64,000 nucleotides of DNA from Piliocolobus tephrosceles (GCF_002776525.5 NC_045441.1:67088585-67152584); one strand, 5' to 3'. Shown: positions 32,738 through 44,610, counted from the first letter of the stretch. The notes: generated by a model from the sequence alone, not told the origin. Numbers and translations: made by a program.

Positions 32738-34160
32738 TGTGTCTGGAATTGGTGGATTCTTGGTCTCACTGACTTAAAGAATGAAACTGCAGACCCTCGC
32801 GGTGAGTGTCACAGTTCTTAAAAATGGTGTGTCCGGAGTCTGTTCTTTCAGATGTTCAGATGTGTCCAGTTTCTTTCTTCTGGTGAGTTCGTAGTCTCAC
32901 TGACTTCAGGAGTGAAGCAGTTGCCCTTCAGGGTGTTACAGCTCTCAGCTCTTAAAGGCAGCATGTCTGGAGTTGTTAGTTCTTTCTGGTGGGTTCATGG
33001 TCTCACTGGCTTCAGGAGTGAAGCTGCAGACCTTCGCAGTGAGTGTTACAGCTCGTAAAGGAGGTGTGGACCCAAAGAGTGAGCAGCAGCAAGATTTATC
33101 ATAGAGAAAGAACAAAGCTTCCACAGTATGCTGGAAGCTTGGGCAGCCTGCTTCTATTCCCTTATCTGACCCCACCCACATCCTGCTGATTGGTCCATTT
33201 TGCAGAGAGTGGATTGGTCCATTTTACAGACAGCTGATTGTTCCATTTTCACAGAGTGCTGATTGGTGTGTTTACAATCCCTGAGCTAGACAAAGAGCAC
33301 TGATTGGTGCATTTACAATCCTTTAGCTAGACACAGAGTGCTACACAGAAAAGTTCTCCAAGTCCCCACTAAATTAGCTAGATACAGAGTACTGATTGGT
33401 GTATTTACAAACCCTGAGCTAGACACAGGGTGCTGATTGGTGTGTTTACAAACCTTGAGTTAGACACAGAGTTCTGACTGGTGTATTTACAATCCCTTAG
33501 CTAGACATAAAGATTCAAGTCCCTACTAGACTCAGGAGCCCAGCTGGCTTCACCTGCTGGATCCTGCATTGGCAGCAGGCGGAGTTGCCCACCAGTCCAG
33601 CGCCATTTGCCTGCACTCCTCAGCCCTTGGGCGGTTGATGGGACCAAGTGCTGTGGGGCAGGAGATGGTGCTCCTTGGGGAGGCTCTGCTGTGCAAGAGC
33701 CCACAGCACAGGGGAGGCTTGGGCGTGGTGGGGAGCAGATCCTGAGCCCTGCCCCGTGGTGAGGCAGCTGAGGTCCAGTGAGAATTCTAGCACTGCAGGC
33801 GCGGGCCCTCACTACTGGGGGACAGGGCACAACCTCCGAAGCTGCTGGCCCCAGTGCTAAGCCCCTCACTGCCCGGGGCCAGTGGTGCTGGGCGTCTACT
33901 CTGAGTGCGGGCCTCCCAGCCCAGGCACACCGGGAACTCGCCCTGGCCCACGAGCACCATGGGCAGCCCCGGTTCCCGCCCGTGCCTCTCCCTCCACACC
34001 TCCCCGCAAGCAGAGGCAGCCGGTTCTGGCCTCGGCCAGCCCAGAGAGGGATTCCCTCAGTGCAGTGGTGGGCTGAAGGGCTCTGCAAGCATGGCCAGAG
34101 TGGGCGCCAAGACTGAGGAGGCACCTATAGCAAGGGCTGCTAGCACTTTGTCACCTCGCA
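32738..34160 (-). mobile_element. LTR12 (HERV9-type ERV1) solo LTR, reverse
   Basis: The reverse complement starts tgcgaggtgacaaagtgcta and ends near 'ccaccaattccagacaca'. Landmarks in order are a GC-rich U3; a series of CCAAT-containing 40-base units (33184-33515); 'gataagggaatagaagcagg', the usual TATA region with an A-to-G change; 'gataaatcttgctgctgctc', where aataaa has become gataaa; and two R/U5-side blocks of 'gagctgtaacactcactgcg'. The flanks catt (32734-32737) and cact (34161-34164) could be a decayed 4-base duplication. No gag/pol/env is present. LTR12 copies are known to act as promoters in some tissues. Open frames here (for example 33501-34124 and 33778-34116) reflect GC richness and are not genes. 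Confidence 0.93.
33184..33515 (-). repeat. LTR12 U3 tandem units with CCAAT boxes
   Basis: About eight imperfect units, each with ccaatca-type sequence on the minus strand (tgattgg on plus), followed by gtaaacacac/gtaaatgcac-like text and a ctagct motif. Such arrays vary in number between LTR12 copies and, in the literature, bind NF-Y. Confidence 0.85.
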
Positions 34161-34164
34161 CACT

Positions 34165-34560
34165 GTGTCTTCCATGTTTTCTACTCAACAATCAGCATCC
34201 CATTTCACAGCTAGCACCCTGAAATATGTCAATTGCAAAATGGATTTTTCCCTTGCCCGAGAAGGGAATCTCCATATAAGAACCTGAAGATACCTGGATG
34301 GATTGAAAGCAGATGGAAAAAATATTGAAAGGAGAAATACTGGACTTCTTGCTTCAGTCAAAACACATTTCTAGCATCGCACTCTGGATCCTGACTGATG
34401 TGAGAATGTCCTTCATAGATCTCTTGGACTCCTGCATGTCTTGCCAGTATGCCATGAATGCAAGGCATTGACTGCTCTTTAAGGGAACTATTTCCCAAGG
34501 CTGTATTTACAGACAGCATCCTCAGGGGATTAGGTAATGTTTTCATGACAAGCAGCAGGC
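34165..34560. other. Unassigned segment
   Basis: About 0.4 kb. No family recognised. Confidence 0.3.
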
Positions 34561-34812
34561 TTGCTTATTGCTTACTATGAAAATTGTAGATCTCCTAGGC
34601 GCGGTATTCCTCCCCTGTAACAAAATCCACTGTGCATCTATCTGGGCATTCTGCACCACCCCCACGGGCTTGGGAGGGGGCAGCAAGAGAAATCGACTCA
34701 AACATGTTGATGCTCATGCTGCTTGCTGTGCCATGCATGATTAATGAAGTTCTTTGTCTCGAAACCAGGAGTCTCCTGTCTCCTGCCAGTATCTATGAAG
34801 CAGAAACAGGCA
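34561..34812 (+). mobile_element. Possible ERV1-type LTR end
   Basis: 'ctttgtctcgaaaccaggag' followed by 'tctcctgtctcctgcc' looks like the R/U5 end of a gammaretroviral-type LTR. Family unassigned, tentative. Confidence 0.3.
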
Positions 34813-34924
34813 AACTTATTAGTTTTAAGCAGGATAAAATCAAATTCCAGACCTGACAACTGGGGCACACAATTTGTATCTCACATACTAAAAAGGGGCT
34901 CCCAGTTCCATGCTTTCTTTTTCT

Positions 34925-35055
34925 GTTAGGTGATGAGCTTCACGAAGACAGAAACTTCGATTTTATTTTATTCAATTTTGTAGCCCAATAGCTTTATATA
35001 TTTTGCAACTGTATCAGCACTCATTAAATATTTACTGAATAAGTTAATGAAAGGT
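34925..35055 (+). mobile_element. L2 LINE 3' end
   Basis: 'gatgagcttcacgaagacag' and 'cactcattaaatatttactg' followed by 'aataagttaatgaa' fit the L2 3' terminus (ctcaataaatatttgttgaatgaa). Confidence 0.7.
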
Positions 35056-36671
35056 ATGAATACATCTTGCTTTCAACACCTCAAAACATTCATTAGAATA
35101 CCACAAAATCTCTGTGGAAATATAGATTAACATCCTTTATCTTTGAAATTCTGATTTAGTAATTTTGATTTTTTTTAAATGTGAGAATTAAAGTTACTTT
35201 GTGAAGTAACTTATAAGTTACAGGTTCTCAATATTAATCACCTACTTCTCCATCCCTTATTTCCAAATAATTCATTTTTAAAAACAAACTATAAGCAATC
35301 TCTGCTGTCTGGATTTTTTCTCATGTTAATAATTTCAACTTAATAATGCTCACAAATAACTGCAGTTTCCTTAAAAGATTCTGACTGTCCTGGTAAAATC
35401 TCTGTGGAATAAAATCAGGCATTTATGAGTTCAAGGAACTGTTACTTCTCTTGCGTTCTTAAAGTAAAAGCATCATTGCTGTCAACTGCTACCGGCTGAG
35501 AACTTTATATCTTGAATGGCATAGATGCTACCTCTTCTTTACCACTTCTGCATTATCATGCCTGTTGGAATGCAACTATCTCTAACTTTGTAAGTAATGA
35601 TTCTTACAGTAACCAAGTATGTTGTGAGTTTTCAGACTGATTTTTTTGCCCCCAGACAGCCCAAGGACCCCCTGTAATTATCCCCAGAAATTCAGCATTT
35701 ACGTATCACTGGAAGCTCCTGGTGCCCTCTGAAGCCTAATTAACACCCAGTCTCTGATTCCACAGCTGAGAGACATGGTTTCGTGGTTCTGCCTTGGAAA
35801 GGCTGGCAGTAAGCCAGCAAAAGTAAACCAGTAGGTAAGTAAGAGTCAAGTGAAATGCGCCAACATGGTGGAGTCTGCCAGCCTCTGAAGTAAGAGCTTA
35901 GCTCTTTGGTTTTGGAATGGCAGAATACATTTTGGTTTTAATTTGCTAATTTGTGGTTCAAAATGTCTCAAGATTTAGTCAAGGATTAATCCTGTGGTTT
36001 AACTTCCTTTTTCCTGGGGGTATGAAATGTTTGAGTCAAGCCACCAACCCATATCCCAGCAAATGAAACCTATTTGCATTTCTCATGTGTGTAAGCCTAG
36101 TAAATGTTGATTGCTTCCAGCTCACTGACACAGCAGCAGTGTGCTTTCCATTTTGTTACCAAATAATAAAACCTCAAACAGAGGCACTGTCTCTGGGCTT
36201 AACAGGAAGCATGACTCACACCTCCAACCATGAGAAGGGGAAACAGCAGTGATGCACTTAACTTGTTTAAAATGCTTGCTAGCATCAACTTTGTAACATA
36301 CATTAGAAACGGTGGTCTTCCCAGCACAATCTCTCCTGCTGAGCATGGTTAGGGGCTGAAGGGTAATTTTACTTCAATAAGAGAGTGTGTGAAATAACAT
36401 ACTGTGTTCTAATGGGCCCAGCAGAATAACCCCACCATAAGGATTTTATAATTATAGATTTATTTTTCTGCATCTCTGCTTATGTATCAGGATTTTTTTC
36501 TAGTCGAAATGCAAGAAAACTCCACAACCAAACAATAAACCACCACTACAACCACCACAAAAACATACCTCACATCGGCTGAAACAATAAAGCTAATATT
36601 TGGTTAGTGGACTTTAGGCAGTATTTGAAGATCAGGCTTGTGCTCTGTATTCTCTAATTTTCTCAGGCATT
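35056..36671. other. Repeat-poor segment with exon-like splice signals
   Basis: About 1.6 kb with no recognised repeats. It contains strong acceptor-like and donor-like sequences at 35641-35840 (see findings). Open frames are short. Confidence 0.4.
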
Positions 36672-36733
36672 TCTTCCTTCCTTCCTTCCTTCCTTCCTTC
36701 CTTCCTTCCTTCCTTCCTTCCTTCCTTCCTTCC
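36672..36733. repeat. (TTCC)n tetranucleotide microsatellite
   Basis: About 15 near-perfect TTCC units followed by a pyrimidine-rich tail to 36760. The pure polypurine/polypyrimidine tract is likely length-polymorphic and could form a triplex. Confidence 0.97.
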
Positions 36734-36821
36734 CTCTTTCTCTTTTCTTTTATTTTCTTTTGCTGTTGTAGTTTGCTTGTTTTGTCATAGTAAGAAAATG
36801 GCTGCAGTGGTGTCAGGGTGT

Positions 36822-36877
36822 CTAGAGAACCACAAGATTAGAGATTAGAGAACCACAAGGTTAGAGAACCACAAGAT
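36822..36877. repeat. Short minisatellite, ~16-base unit, three copies
   Basis: The unit tagagaaccacaaga/g appears three times, with an extra 'ttagagat' between the first and second copies. Confidence 0.85.
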
Positions 36878-37839
36878 CTGGAATAATAGAGCTTTTTATC
36901 TTTATTCAACTACTGAATAAAAGTATTAGGCTTTACTGATTAGACAAAATTAGGTCATTCATATCCCTGCCTCTGAACCAAATACTAATCACTGTGGACA
37001 ATGTAGGGCTTAGGCCTGTATCCCTGACCATCCTGAACCTGTGAAAGCAAAAGCAGTTTACTGGATGAGGCCACTTAGCCCTCTCCCATCATCCCCCAGA
37101 GATAAGAGAGGGCGTGTCCTGCCAAAGTCAGCTAAATCCAGGACAAAACAGCATGGCAGTTACATGGTGCTTCCAGGGAGGAAATTCACAATGTCACTAT
37201 AGTGTGCAACCCAGTATTGGCCTTAGTTGTGGAACTTTATGTTGCTGACCTCGGTGTTAGCAAAATTATCTTTGTGATGTTGCCAAATCTCCTAATCGGA
37301 TCCCTCAGTTGTACATCCATTTTCCTTTTACAGTGGATGTTTCCTACAGAACTACTCCTGGGCTTTAGCTGTGTGCGTGTGTGTGTGTGTCTGTTTTAAA
37401 TTTGAATCTAGTTTATGCAGCCTCATTCCAACACCAAAAATAATTCAGTCACTTAAGTGCCATATGGAATAAATAAATGTTTCAAAACAAATCAAACTTA
37501 ATTCCCTGTAAAAATCCTCAGCATTGGTTACTCTGATTAAATATGTAAGGCCAGCAAAGGCCCAGGCTATTGGCAGACTTGTAAAGGAGAAATGAAAGGA
37601 ATTAGAAAGCAAGAGACTAAAGTCACTTTGTGAATTGATGAAGTGATGGCAGGATTGTTATTTTTATAATTTCTGAGAATAAAAAAAAATATGGGTTTGC
37701 TGCTGAAAATTGGCTGATGATCAGAGCCTGCCGAGTCACGCCGGGGCACATGCACTGTGTATATGAGGGAGTAGATCATCCAGACTCTCACATTAGAAAA
37801 TAACCAAAATTGGAGGGAAATCTTACCACTCAGTTCTAT
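36878..37839. other. Unassigned segment
   Basis: About 1 kb. A short (GT)n run lies at 37370-37391. Nothing else recognised. Confidence 0.35.
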
Positions 37840-37960
37840 TGAATTCAAGAAACAAATATTGATTAAGCACTCTGGGAAAAGGGAGAGATTGAGTCTGTCA
37901 TCAAGGAGCTTACTATATTTTAAGGAAATGATATAATTATCTAACAGTTAAAAAAATTTA
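37840..37960 (-). mobile_element. L2 LINE 3' end, reverse
   Basis: 'aacaaatattgattaagcac' then 'catcaaggagcttactatat' matches reversed L2 (caaatatttattgagcac ... catggagcttacattct). Confidence 0.65.
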
Positions 37961-38494
37961 AAAACACAAGTCACAAGTCTCATTTTAGAAGGAGGGGTTG
38001 ATAGAGGTTGTCAGTAGTGCTATTTACCCTGTATAAGAAAATTAATCAAATAAGATGTCTGTGATTTTATGTTCTCAAAAGAAATAAAAGAGCAAGCTAT
38101 GAGTTAAACTTTATAGTTTTAAGTTTACTGGTAAAGTCAAAGAAGAAGAGAAAGAATTATTTATATTTCTCAAAATCTCTGTTCCTAAGTGCATAGCTGA
38201 CATAAAAAGTGGAGTTTTATATGAAACTAAAATATGTCACTTTTTCCTACATCATGTGGCTTCCTTAGGTATCTTCTCTGGGTTAAGAGTTTGAACATCT
38301 TGGTCAAACATCAAAGTCAGATAGAAGTGAAGGAAAACTAAAGTCGTCGCCTCCATGGAGATGCCATTGTGGAATCAATCTCTGGCCAGATTTTAATAAC
38401 TCAAGAAAAAGAAATCTATGTTTATAAATTGTATACATACAATTTTGTTTTTCCTGTACCATCCTACAGGGAAAGAAATTAATCAATTTCTATG
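37961..38494. other. Unassigned segment
   Basis: About 0.5 kb of AT-rich DNA, no family recognised. Confidence 0.3.
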
Positions 38495-38875
38495 TCAAGA
38501 TAGAAAGGGTGATCATTCAATATTTCTCCTGTAAACAATTGTTAGCTTTGTGTTAGTCACCAGAGAAATGAAGTTAACTAAGACACAGTTTCTACCCTTA
38601 GGTATTTTATAATCAAATACTGTAAACAAATTTATAATCAATTAAAAGACAATGGGAAAAGTACTATAAAACAAATATTTATAATTCCTGTGAGAACAGA
38701 GAAGAAATGGAAAAGAGGGAGATTGCCGGATCAGGGAGATCCACAGATGATTATATTGAGGATTGAAGAAAGTACTCAGCTGAAAAGAGAAGGTAGAAGA
38801 GAATTCAGGCTGGAAACACTCCACAAAGATATAGAAAGAGCATGTCACCTTGGCTAAATTTAAGCACACAGTGGG
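38495..38875 (-). mobile_element. L2 LINE, reverse
   Basis: 'acagtttctacccttaggta' and 'gaattcaggctggaaacact' are placed as in reversed L2 (cagtccctgccctcatgg ... cattccaggcagaggga). Divergent. Confidence 0.5.
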
Positions 38876-39044
38876 TTGAGGTAAGATTTAATTTGGCTAT
38901 TTTTTTTTCTGCATGTCAATTATGAAACGCATCTAAACATTTTTGAATATGCATACCCAAGATATGTGTATTTCTGTAGTTATCACTGCTGCTACAGTTG
39001 TAAATACAGGCAAAACTCAACCTGTGTCTAATTAAAAAGTGAAC

Positions 39045-39215
39045 AACAGCAATAATAATAGTAATAACAATAATTGCTACCATTTATTGATCAAGGAACT
39101 TTCTTCCAAACTATTTTAAATGTTTTTGTGAATTAAATTAAATACCCTTTGAAATAACCATATGGAATAGATACTACTATTAATCCTTTTTTATTAATGA
39201 GAAAAATACAGGTGT
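39045..39215 (-). mobile_element. MIR SINE, reverse
   Basis: 'aataataattgctaccattt' and 'gaaataaccatatggaatag', then 'tattaatgagaaaaatacag', follow reversed MIR. Confidence 0.65.
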
Positions 39216-41297
39216 AAATACACATATTAAATTTTTCTACCCACACTCCATAGATCATCTTGCATACAAGAACTCTCTGCAGCAGATGTTGTAGAGATCA
39301 GGTGCAATTATTATAGAGACAAGGTATGGTAGTGACACTCAGGGTACCTTGATGAATATTAGAGGTGCGTGAAAGTGCATGTGTTTGTGTGTGTATAAGT
39401 GTGTATTTTAGCGTGGCAAGAGTCAATATTAAATGTCAGTGAACATTCTTTCCTGCCTTTGGTTTTTCATAAAATGGTTTTTATTTTCAGTCCTATAATT
39501 AAACAGGTAACCTCTCTGGATCTCTGTTATCTCTTTACTAACCTTCACCTTTATCTACTGCAGAATAAGGATGGTATTAAGGAGAAGAGATTTACTGGGT
39601 GCCAGAAACTGCAAGGGATAAAAAAGGAATTTCTTTTTCACCCATTGCTAGGTTCATGTGAAAAAAGCATGTGAATTTATTTAACGTAAGTTTTACATGA
39701 CATGGGAGTCTTTGTAAATAAAGACCCAAGGAAACAGGGAAACCTATATATTTTTATGCGAGGTTTGATGAAGCGTGAATAGTTGCTTAGAAGTATAAAT
39801 GAACAAAGTATGATCTAATGGTAATAAAGTAGGGGAACTTTGCAAGATCTTTTGCTTCAGATTCTTCTTCATGTCTCTGTGTCCTCGGAGATGAAGATAT
39901 TACTTGTCAGAGGACAAGTGTGGGAGAAGGTGAGAGTGGCCTTTCTGCTTCTGCTGTTTTCTCAAATGCTGAAGTATCATGTTTGGGGTATCGTCTCTGG
40001 AACCCCATCAATAATAACACAGTTTCCTCATTATCTAAAATCAATGTTCTGTTCTGGTACTTAAGATAATTTATATGGTATTTCTTAAAACCAATGACTT
40101 CAAAAAGCTTCTAAAGTTGCAATTAACTGGGCAACTGTGTTGTTTTTCTTATCTTTCAAATCAAATATTTGTGACATTTTCAATGTAGAAAATTCGAGGA
40201 AAAAGAAAAACATGATGAAAAGATCATGACTCTACGTTCCCTCATCCAAAGAAAATATTTTAGACATGATGTACTTCCGTTATTAGTCATAGTGTTGTTA
40301 TCATTTCTAGACAGGTTTAGTCCTTCAATTAAGACTTCCTTCTGTCTCCTTATCCCTTCTATAGCTGCACACATTTTCTTTACATGTGGCAATTTAGTTT
40401 AATCTTTGCCAGCTTTAAATACATTAATGTAGCCAGATTTCACTTAAGACTACTTATTGATATCTAAATAAGTGAAAATTTCCAGCCCTTTGCAAGAAAA
40501 TTTCTCATAATTTCCTTTGAAATCCAACATATTTATGGAAGCACTTTGCTATAAATCTCCTTTAGTATCTTTTAAATTAAACCTACATTGTGTGTTGAAA
40601 TCTTTGAAAGTGTTAAAAATAATTATTATCTCACTCATTCCACTGTAAAACATGACTGCGCCTGAGAAAGAGAAACCAGTTATATAGACATTTAAGTGGA
40701 GTAAAATGCACTAATGCTCTCACAAAAATAAGACGGGCTCTAGTACTGAGATTAGTATTGGAGACAGAGAGACCACCAAAAGGGTATGCATAGGTCAAGT
40801 AGATGTAAAATGCATTGTCGGGTAAGTTTGCAAATGTCAACACTACACGCAATGTACTACTGGTGCTTCTAGGGAGTGGCCATGTGGGAGTAGAGTTAGA
40901 TCAGAGGAAGGCAGAGAGCAAAAGTAGAGACAAGTAACTTAGGGTGGGGGAAGTGTATGTTCTCAGTGTCACATAAAGAACTTAAGATTTTAAATATAGG
41001 CATCAGCAGACAAACTTGCATTAAATTCAAATTAATAAACTTACTTGTAGTTTATCTGGAATAATAAATACTGTTAAGATTTATTGCCTAGAGTTGCATA
41101 GCCAACAGGTAGCTCAGTCATATTCAAACCTCAGCATTTTAACATCAGAGACCATGAACCTGATAATAACTGTATTATCGGGTTACCATGATAATAACTT
41201 TCCAAATAGTGGCAGAATAATATAGTGTAAATTATAAAGTTAGGAGCATAAGTTCTGGAAGGAAAGTGCTATTTAAAAAGTATTGAATAGCTTTAAG
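39216..41297. other. Unassigned single-copy segment
   Basis: About 2 kb without a recognised repeat apart from a short (GT)n at 39381-39402. Frames at 39399-39674, 39840-40064 and 40180-40852 are not recognised as proteins. Confidence 0.35.
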
Positions 41298-41308
41298 AAT
41301 GGAGTCCT

Positions 41309-41608
41309 GACCTGGCGCGGTGGCTCACGCGTGTAATCCCAGCTCTTTGGGTGGCTGAGGCAGGTGGATCACGAGGTCAGGAGATGGAGACCATCCTGGC
41401 TGACAGGGCGAAACCCCGTCTCTACTAAAAATACAAAAAATTAGCCTGGCGTGGTGGCGGCACCTGTAGTCCCAGCTACTGGGGAGGCTGAGGCGGGAGA
41501 ATGGTGTGAACCCAGGAGGCGGAGCTTGCAGTGAGCTGAGATCGCGCCACTGCACACCAGCCTGGGAAACAGAGTGAAACTCTGCCTCAAAAAAAAAAAA
41601 AAAAAAAA
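41309..41608 (+). mobile_element. AluY, first of a stacked pair
   Basis: Full-length copy with AluY features ('gtcaggagatggagaccat', 'ggcggagcttgcagtgagc') and a 20-base A-tail. It is preceded by aatggagtcct (41298-41308) and followed by a near copy, acggagtctt, at 41608-41617. Confidence 0.93.
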
Positions 41609-41617
41609 CGGAGTCTT

Positions 41618-41950
41618 GACCTGGTGTGGTGCCCCATGCCTGTAATCCTAGCACTTTGGGAGGCTGAGGCGGGCGGATCACCTGAGGTCAGGAGTTTGAG
41701 ACCAGCCTGGCCAACATGGTGAAACCCCCTCTCTACCAAAATATAAAAATTAGCCGGGCATGGTGGCGTGCACCTGTAATCCCAGACACTTGGGAGGGTG
41801 AGGCAGGAGAATTGCTTGAACCTGGGAGGCAGAGGTTGCAGTGAGCCAAGTTCGTCCCTCTGCACTCCAGCCTGAGTGACAGAGAGAGACTCCGTCTACC
41901 AAAAAAAAAAAAAAAAAAAAAAAGAGAGAGAGAGAGACAGAGAGAGAGAT
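41618..41950 (+). mobile_element. AluS, second of a stacked pair, with GA-rich tail
   Basis: Full-length AluS ('cctgaggtcaggagtttgag') whose A-tail has grown a (GA)n run. It is followed by aatggagtcctt at 41951-41962, the third copy of the target sequence. Confidence 0.93.
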
Positions 41951-41962
41951 AATGGAGTCCTT

Positions 41963-42424
41963 AAGGTGACCAAGTGGTCCTGAAGATCCTTTTAGGAAGT
42001 TTGCAAAGTTGAAAATACTTGATTAATACTACCAGAAAGTTATCTGTTTCAGTACTAGAAAGGTATCTGCTTATTTCCTCTGTGTTAAAATTTGCATTCA
42101 TGTTGCAAAAGCAATAGTGGATAACATTCCTGGTGCCTTAACACAAATAAAGGCAATGGCACCAAACTTACTGGCAGCCACTGTGTTTTACCACCATTCA
42201 TTCACAGAGAGTGGGAAAAGACATACAAATTTTTTATGAAATCTCAATCTTTGAGTTCATGCCTATTTCATAGTGTTTGTGAAGAAACAAGAAGTAGTCA
42301 TAAAGAACATCTACTAAATATCAGGATAGGACAGTTATTTCAAGGAAATGCACTAGTACGATTGTTTCAGTTGCATCATTATTATGCACATTGTTATTAT
42401 TATTATAGGAAACTGGTTTTACTT
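41963..42424. other. Unassigned segment
   Basis: About 0.46 kb of single-copy DNA, no feature recognised. Confidence 0.3.
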
Positions 42425-42436
42425 GAAAGAATGGCT

Positions 42437-42753
42437 GGCCGGGCGCGGTGGCTCAAGCCTGTAATCCCAGCACTTTGGGAGGCCGAGACGGGTGGATCAC
42501 GAGGTCAGGAGATCAAGACCATCCTGGCTAACCCGGTGAAACCCCGTCTCTACTAAAAAATACAAAAAATTAGCCGGGCGAGGTGGCGGGCGCCTGTAGT
42601 CCCAGCTACTCGGGAGGCTGAGGCAGGAGAAAGGCGTGAACCTGGGAGGCGGAGCTTGCAGTGAGCTGAGATCCGGCCACTGCACTCCAGCCTGGGCAAC
42701 AGAGCGAGACTCTGTCTCAAAAAAAAAAAAAAAAAAAAAAAGGAAAAAGAAAA
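42437..42753 (+). mobile_element. AluY, Old World monkey type (AluYR-like)
   Basis: Near-consensus young Alu with 'ctcaagcctg' and 'gatccggccactgcac', as in the copy at 5641. The exact target-site duplication gaaagaatggct is at 42425-42436 and 42754-42765. Low divergence marks it as one of the youngest insertions here. Confidence 0.95.
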
Positions 42754-42765
42754 GAAAGAATGGCT

Positions 42766-43689
42766 AACAGACAAAAATTATGACTATTCACACTTGGGTA
42801 GTAGACAGATTTTCTTGAAAATTGAGGAAGTGAGCTTGTAGCTTCAGGGAAAATAATTAGCAGGTATTTGTTGTCAATAATAAAATATAAATGTTCAAGA
42901 GATAATAATATTTTGTGAAACTTGTATCCACCACTTTTTGGTAAAGTCTTTTCTGATAAGATTGGAAGTGATATTGGTAAATGTGATTTCTAAAATGTAT
43001 ACTGAACTGTGTCAGTATTTGAAAGATCTGTTTAATTCAACAAATTAGTATGATCCAACTGGTCAATAAATGATGTTACAAAGGCTTGAGTGGATAATAA
43101 ATATATTTATAAAGCATGATAAACAAATGAATGTTAATGTAACACATTCCCAAAAGTTTGATATGATTTCAGATACAACATTGTAACAAATTTTTAAGAA
43201 GCTACTGCATGTTGAGTTTTGCTGTGCTATCAGAGAAGAATATTGACAATTATCTGAAAAGGTTATTAAGATACTCTTCCATTTGTAATTATATAACAGT
43301 ATGAGGCTAGGTTTTCTTTATTCATTTCAACCAGTACAACATATTATATCAGATTAAATGCAGAAGCAGATATGAGAATATGATTGTATTAAGCCAGACA
43401 TTAAAGAGATTCACAAACATTTAAAACAATAGCACTGTACTCATTAAATATTTCTGTTTTAGAAAATTTAGTTATATTTCATAAAAAATCTTATTAGCAA
43501 AATATGGGGCTACTGTTTTGTTTAATGATAAAATTTAAGTCAACACATGTAATTTTATAATTTCCAGGTATTCTCAAGTATGACCCAAATAAACCAAAGC
43601 ATTTGTAGGTCCTTAATGACTTTTAAGAGTATAAAAGTGTCCTAAAGCAATATAGTAAAGAACCATTTAGTTAGATTTAGAGCTTCGCT
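42766..43689. other. Unassigned AT-rich segment
   Basis: About 0.9 kb, repeat-poor, nothing recognised. Confidence 0.35.
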
Positions 43690-43820
43690 GAGATGCTTAG
43701 TTGCTGTGTATATTTTGGGGAAGTTGCTGAACCCCATTTAGTCTCAGTTTCCTACTCTCAAGATGACCATAAGATTAATAACTACTTTTAAGGATAAAAT
43801 GAGAAAAACTACCATTCCAG
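43690..43820 (+). mobile_element. MIR SINE fragment
   Basis: 'ttagttgctgtgtatatttt' then 'ggggaagttgctgaacccca', 'tagtctcagtttcctactct' and 'aaggataaaatgagaaaa' are MIR core landmarks. Confidence 0.72.
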
Positions 43821-44427
43821 AAATAACAATAAAGTAGGAGACAAAATCTAGAGCAATTCCTGATTGATTATATGAAGATATGGGAAGACTGTGGACTGTG
43901 ATGTGAATGGCAGTTTTCTGAATGTGATGGCTTTAAAAATGACCTTCCATTTTATCATGGTAAGAAATAGGAGGAATATATTTGGGCGCTGTTGTGGGGA
44001 GTATGATTTCTGGTTTGGACATGTTGATTTTGTACTTACAGAAGATACCTATTTAGTGTTCTTGATTTGGATGTTGAAAATACGATTATCTACCCAGAGA
44101 AGTGGACTGGGCAGGGGATATGAATTTGGTGGGCATTAGTAGCTTCAGATATAAATTAATGGAACAGGTAAAATTCTCAGGATAAACATATATATAGATA
44201 AAAGAAGAAAATGGAGACTGGGTCTATCATTCTTAGAACAGGTAGGACAAGAAAAGTTTGAAAAGAATACTAAGAACGAATTATCAGAGAGGTGGAAAGA
44301 AAAGAGGATGTTTGGGAGACTATGTGAGGAAATTTTCAAGGAATCAGTTTTAAACGCTGCACAAAGTTAAATAAAGACCGGAGGTGGTTCATTAGTTTAG
44401 GACAGAAGTTCTTTTATGATAGTCGAA
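43821..44427. other. Unassigned segment
   Basis: About 0.6 kb. Frames at 43891-44139 and 44145-44339 are not recognised. Confidence 0.3.
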
Positions 44428-44610
44428 ACCAATCGTCCTCAAATTTTAGCCGGCATCAGAATGAGCTAACAGGGCTAGTTAAAACAGATGATTGAGCCTC
44501 AGTCCTAGATATTCAGTAGGCTTATGATAGGGACCCAGAATGTGCATTTCTAACAAATTCCCAGGTGGTTCTGATGCTGTAAGGACCACATTTGGAGAAT
44601 CATTGGTTTA
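44428..44610 (+). mobile_element. MER5A-like hAT-Charlie element
   Basis: 'cgtcctcaaattttagccgg' and 'catcagaatgagctaacagg' are followed by 'cccaggtggttctgatgctg' and the end 'tttggagaatcattgg'. These correspond to the start, middle and end of MER5A-type MITEs. Confidence 0.7.

Noticed and set aside
33184..33515. Regularly spaced repeats that could suggest a CRISPR-like array
   Set aside because: Units are imperfect tandem copies without unique spacers and are the known U3 repeats of LTR12 in a primate genome.
33501..34124. Longest open frame in the window, 207 codons, minus strand, Pro/Gly/Arg/Ser-rich
   Set aside because: It lies in the GC-rich U3 of the LTR12, where stop codons are rare in all frames. 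There is no similarity to a protein family, and overlapping frames are open on both strands.
41325..41865. Two overlapping 92-118 codon minus frames
   Set aside because: Antisense Alu pair.
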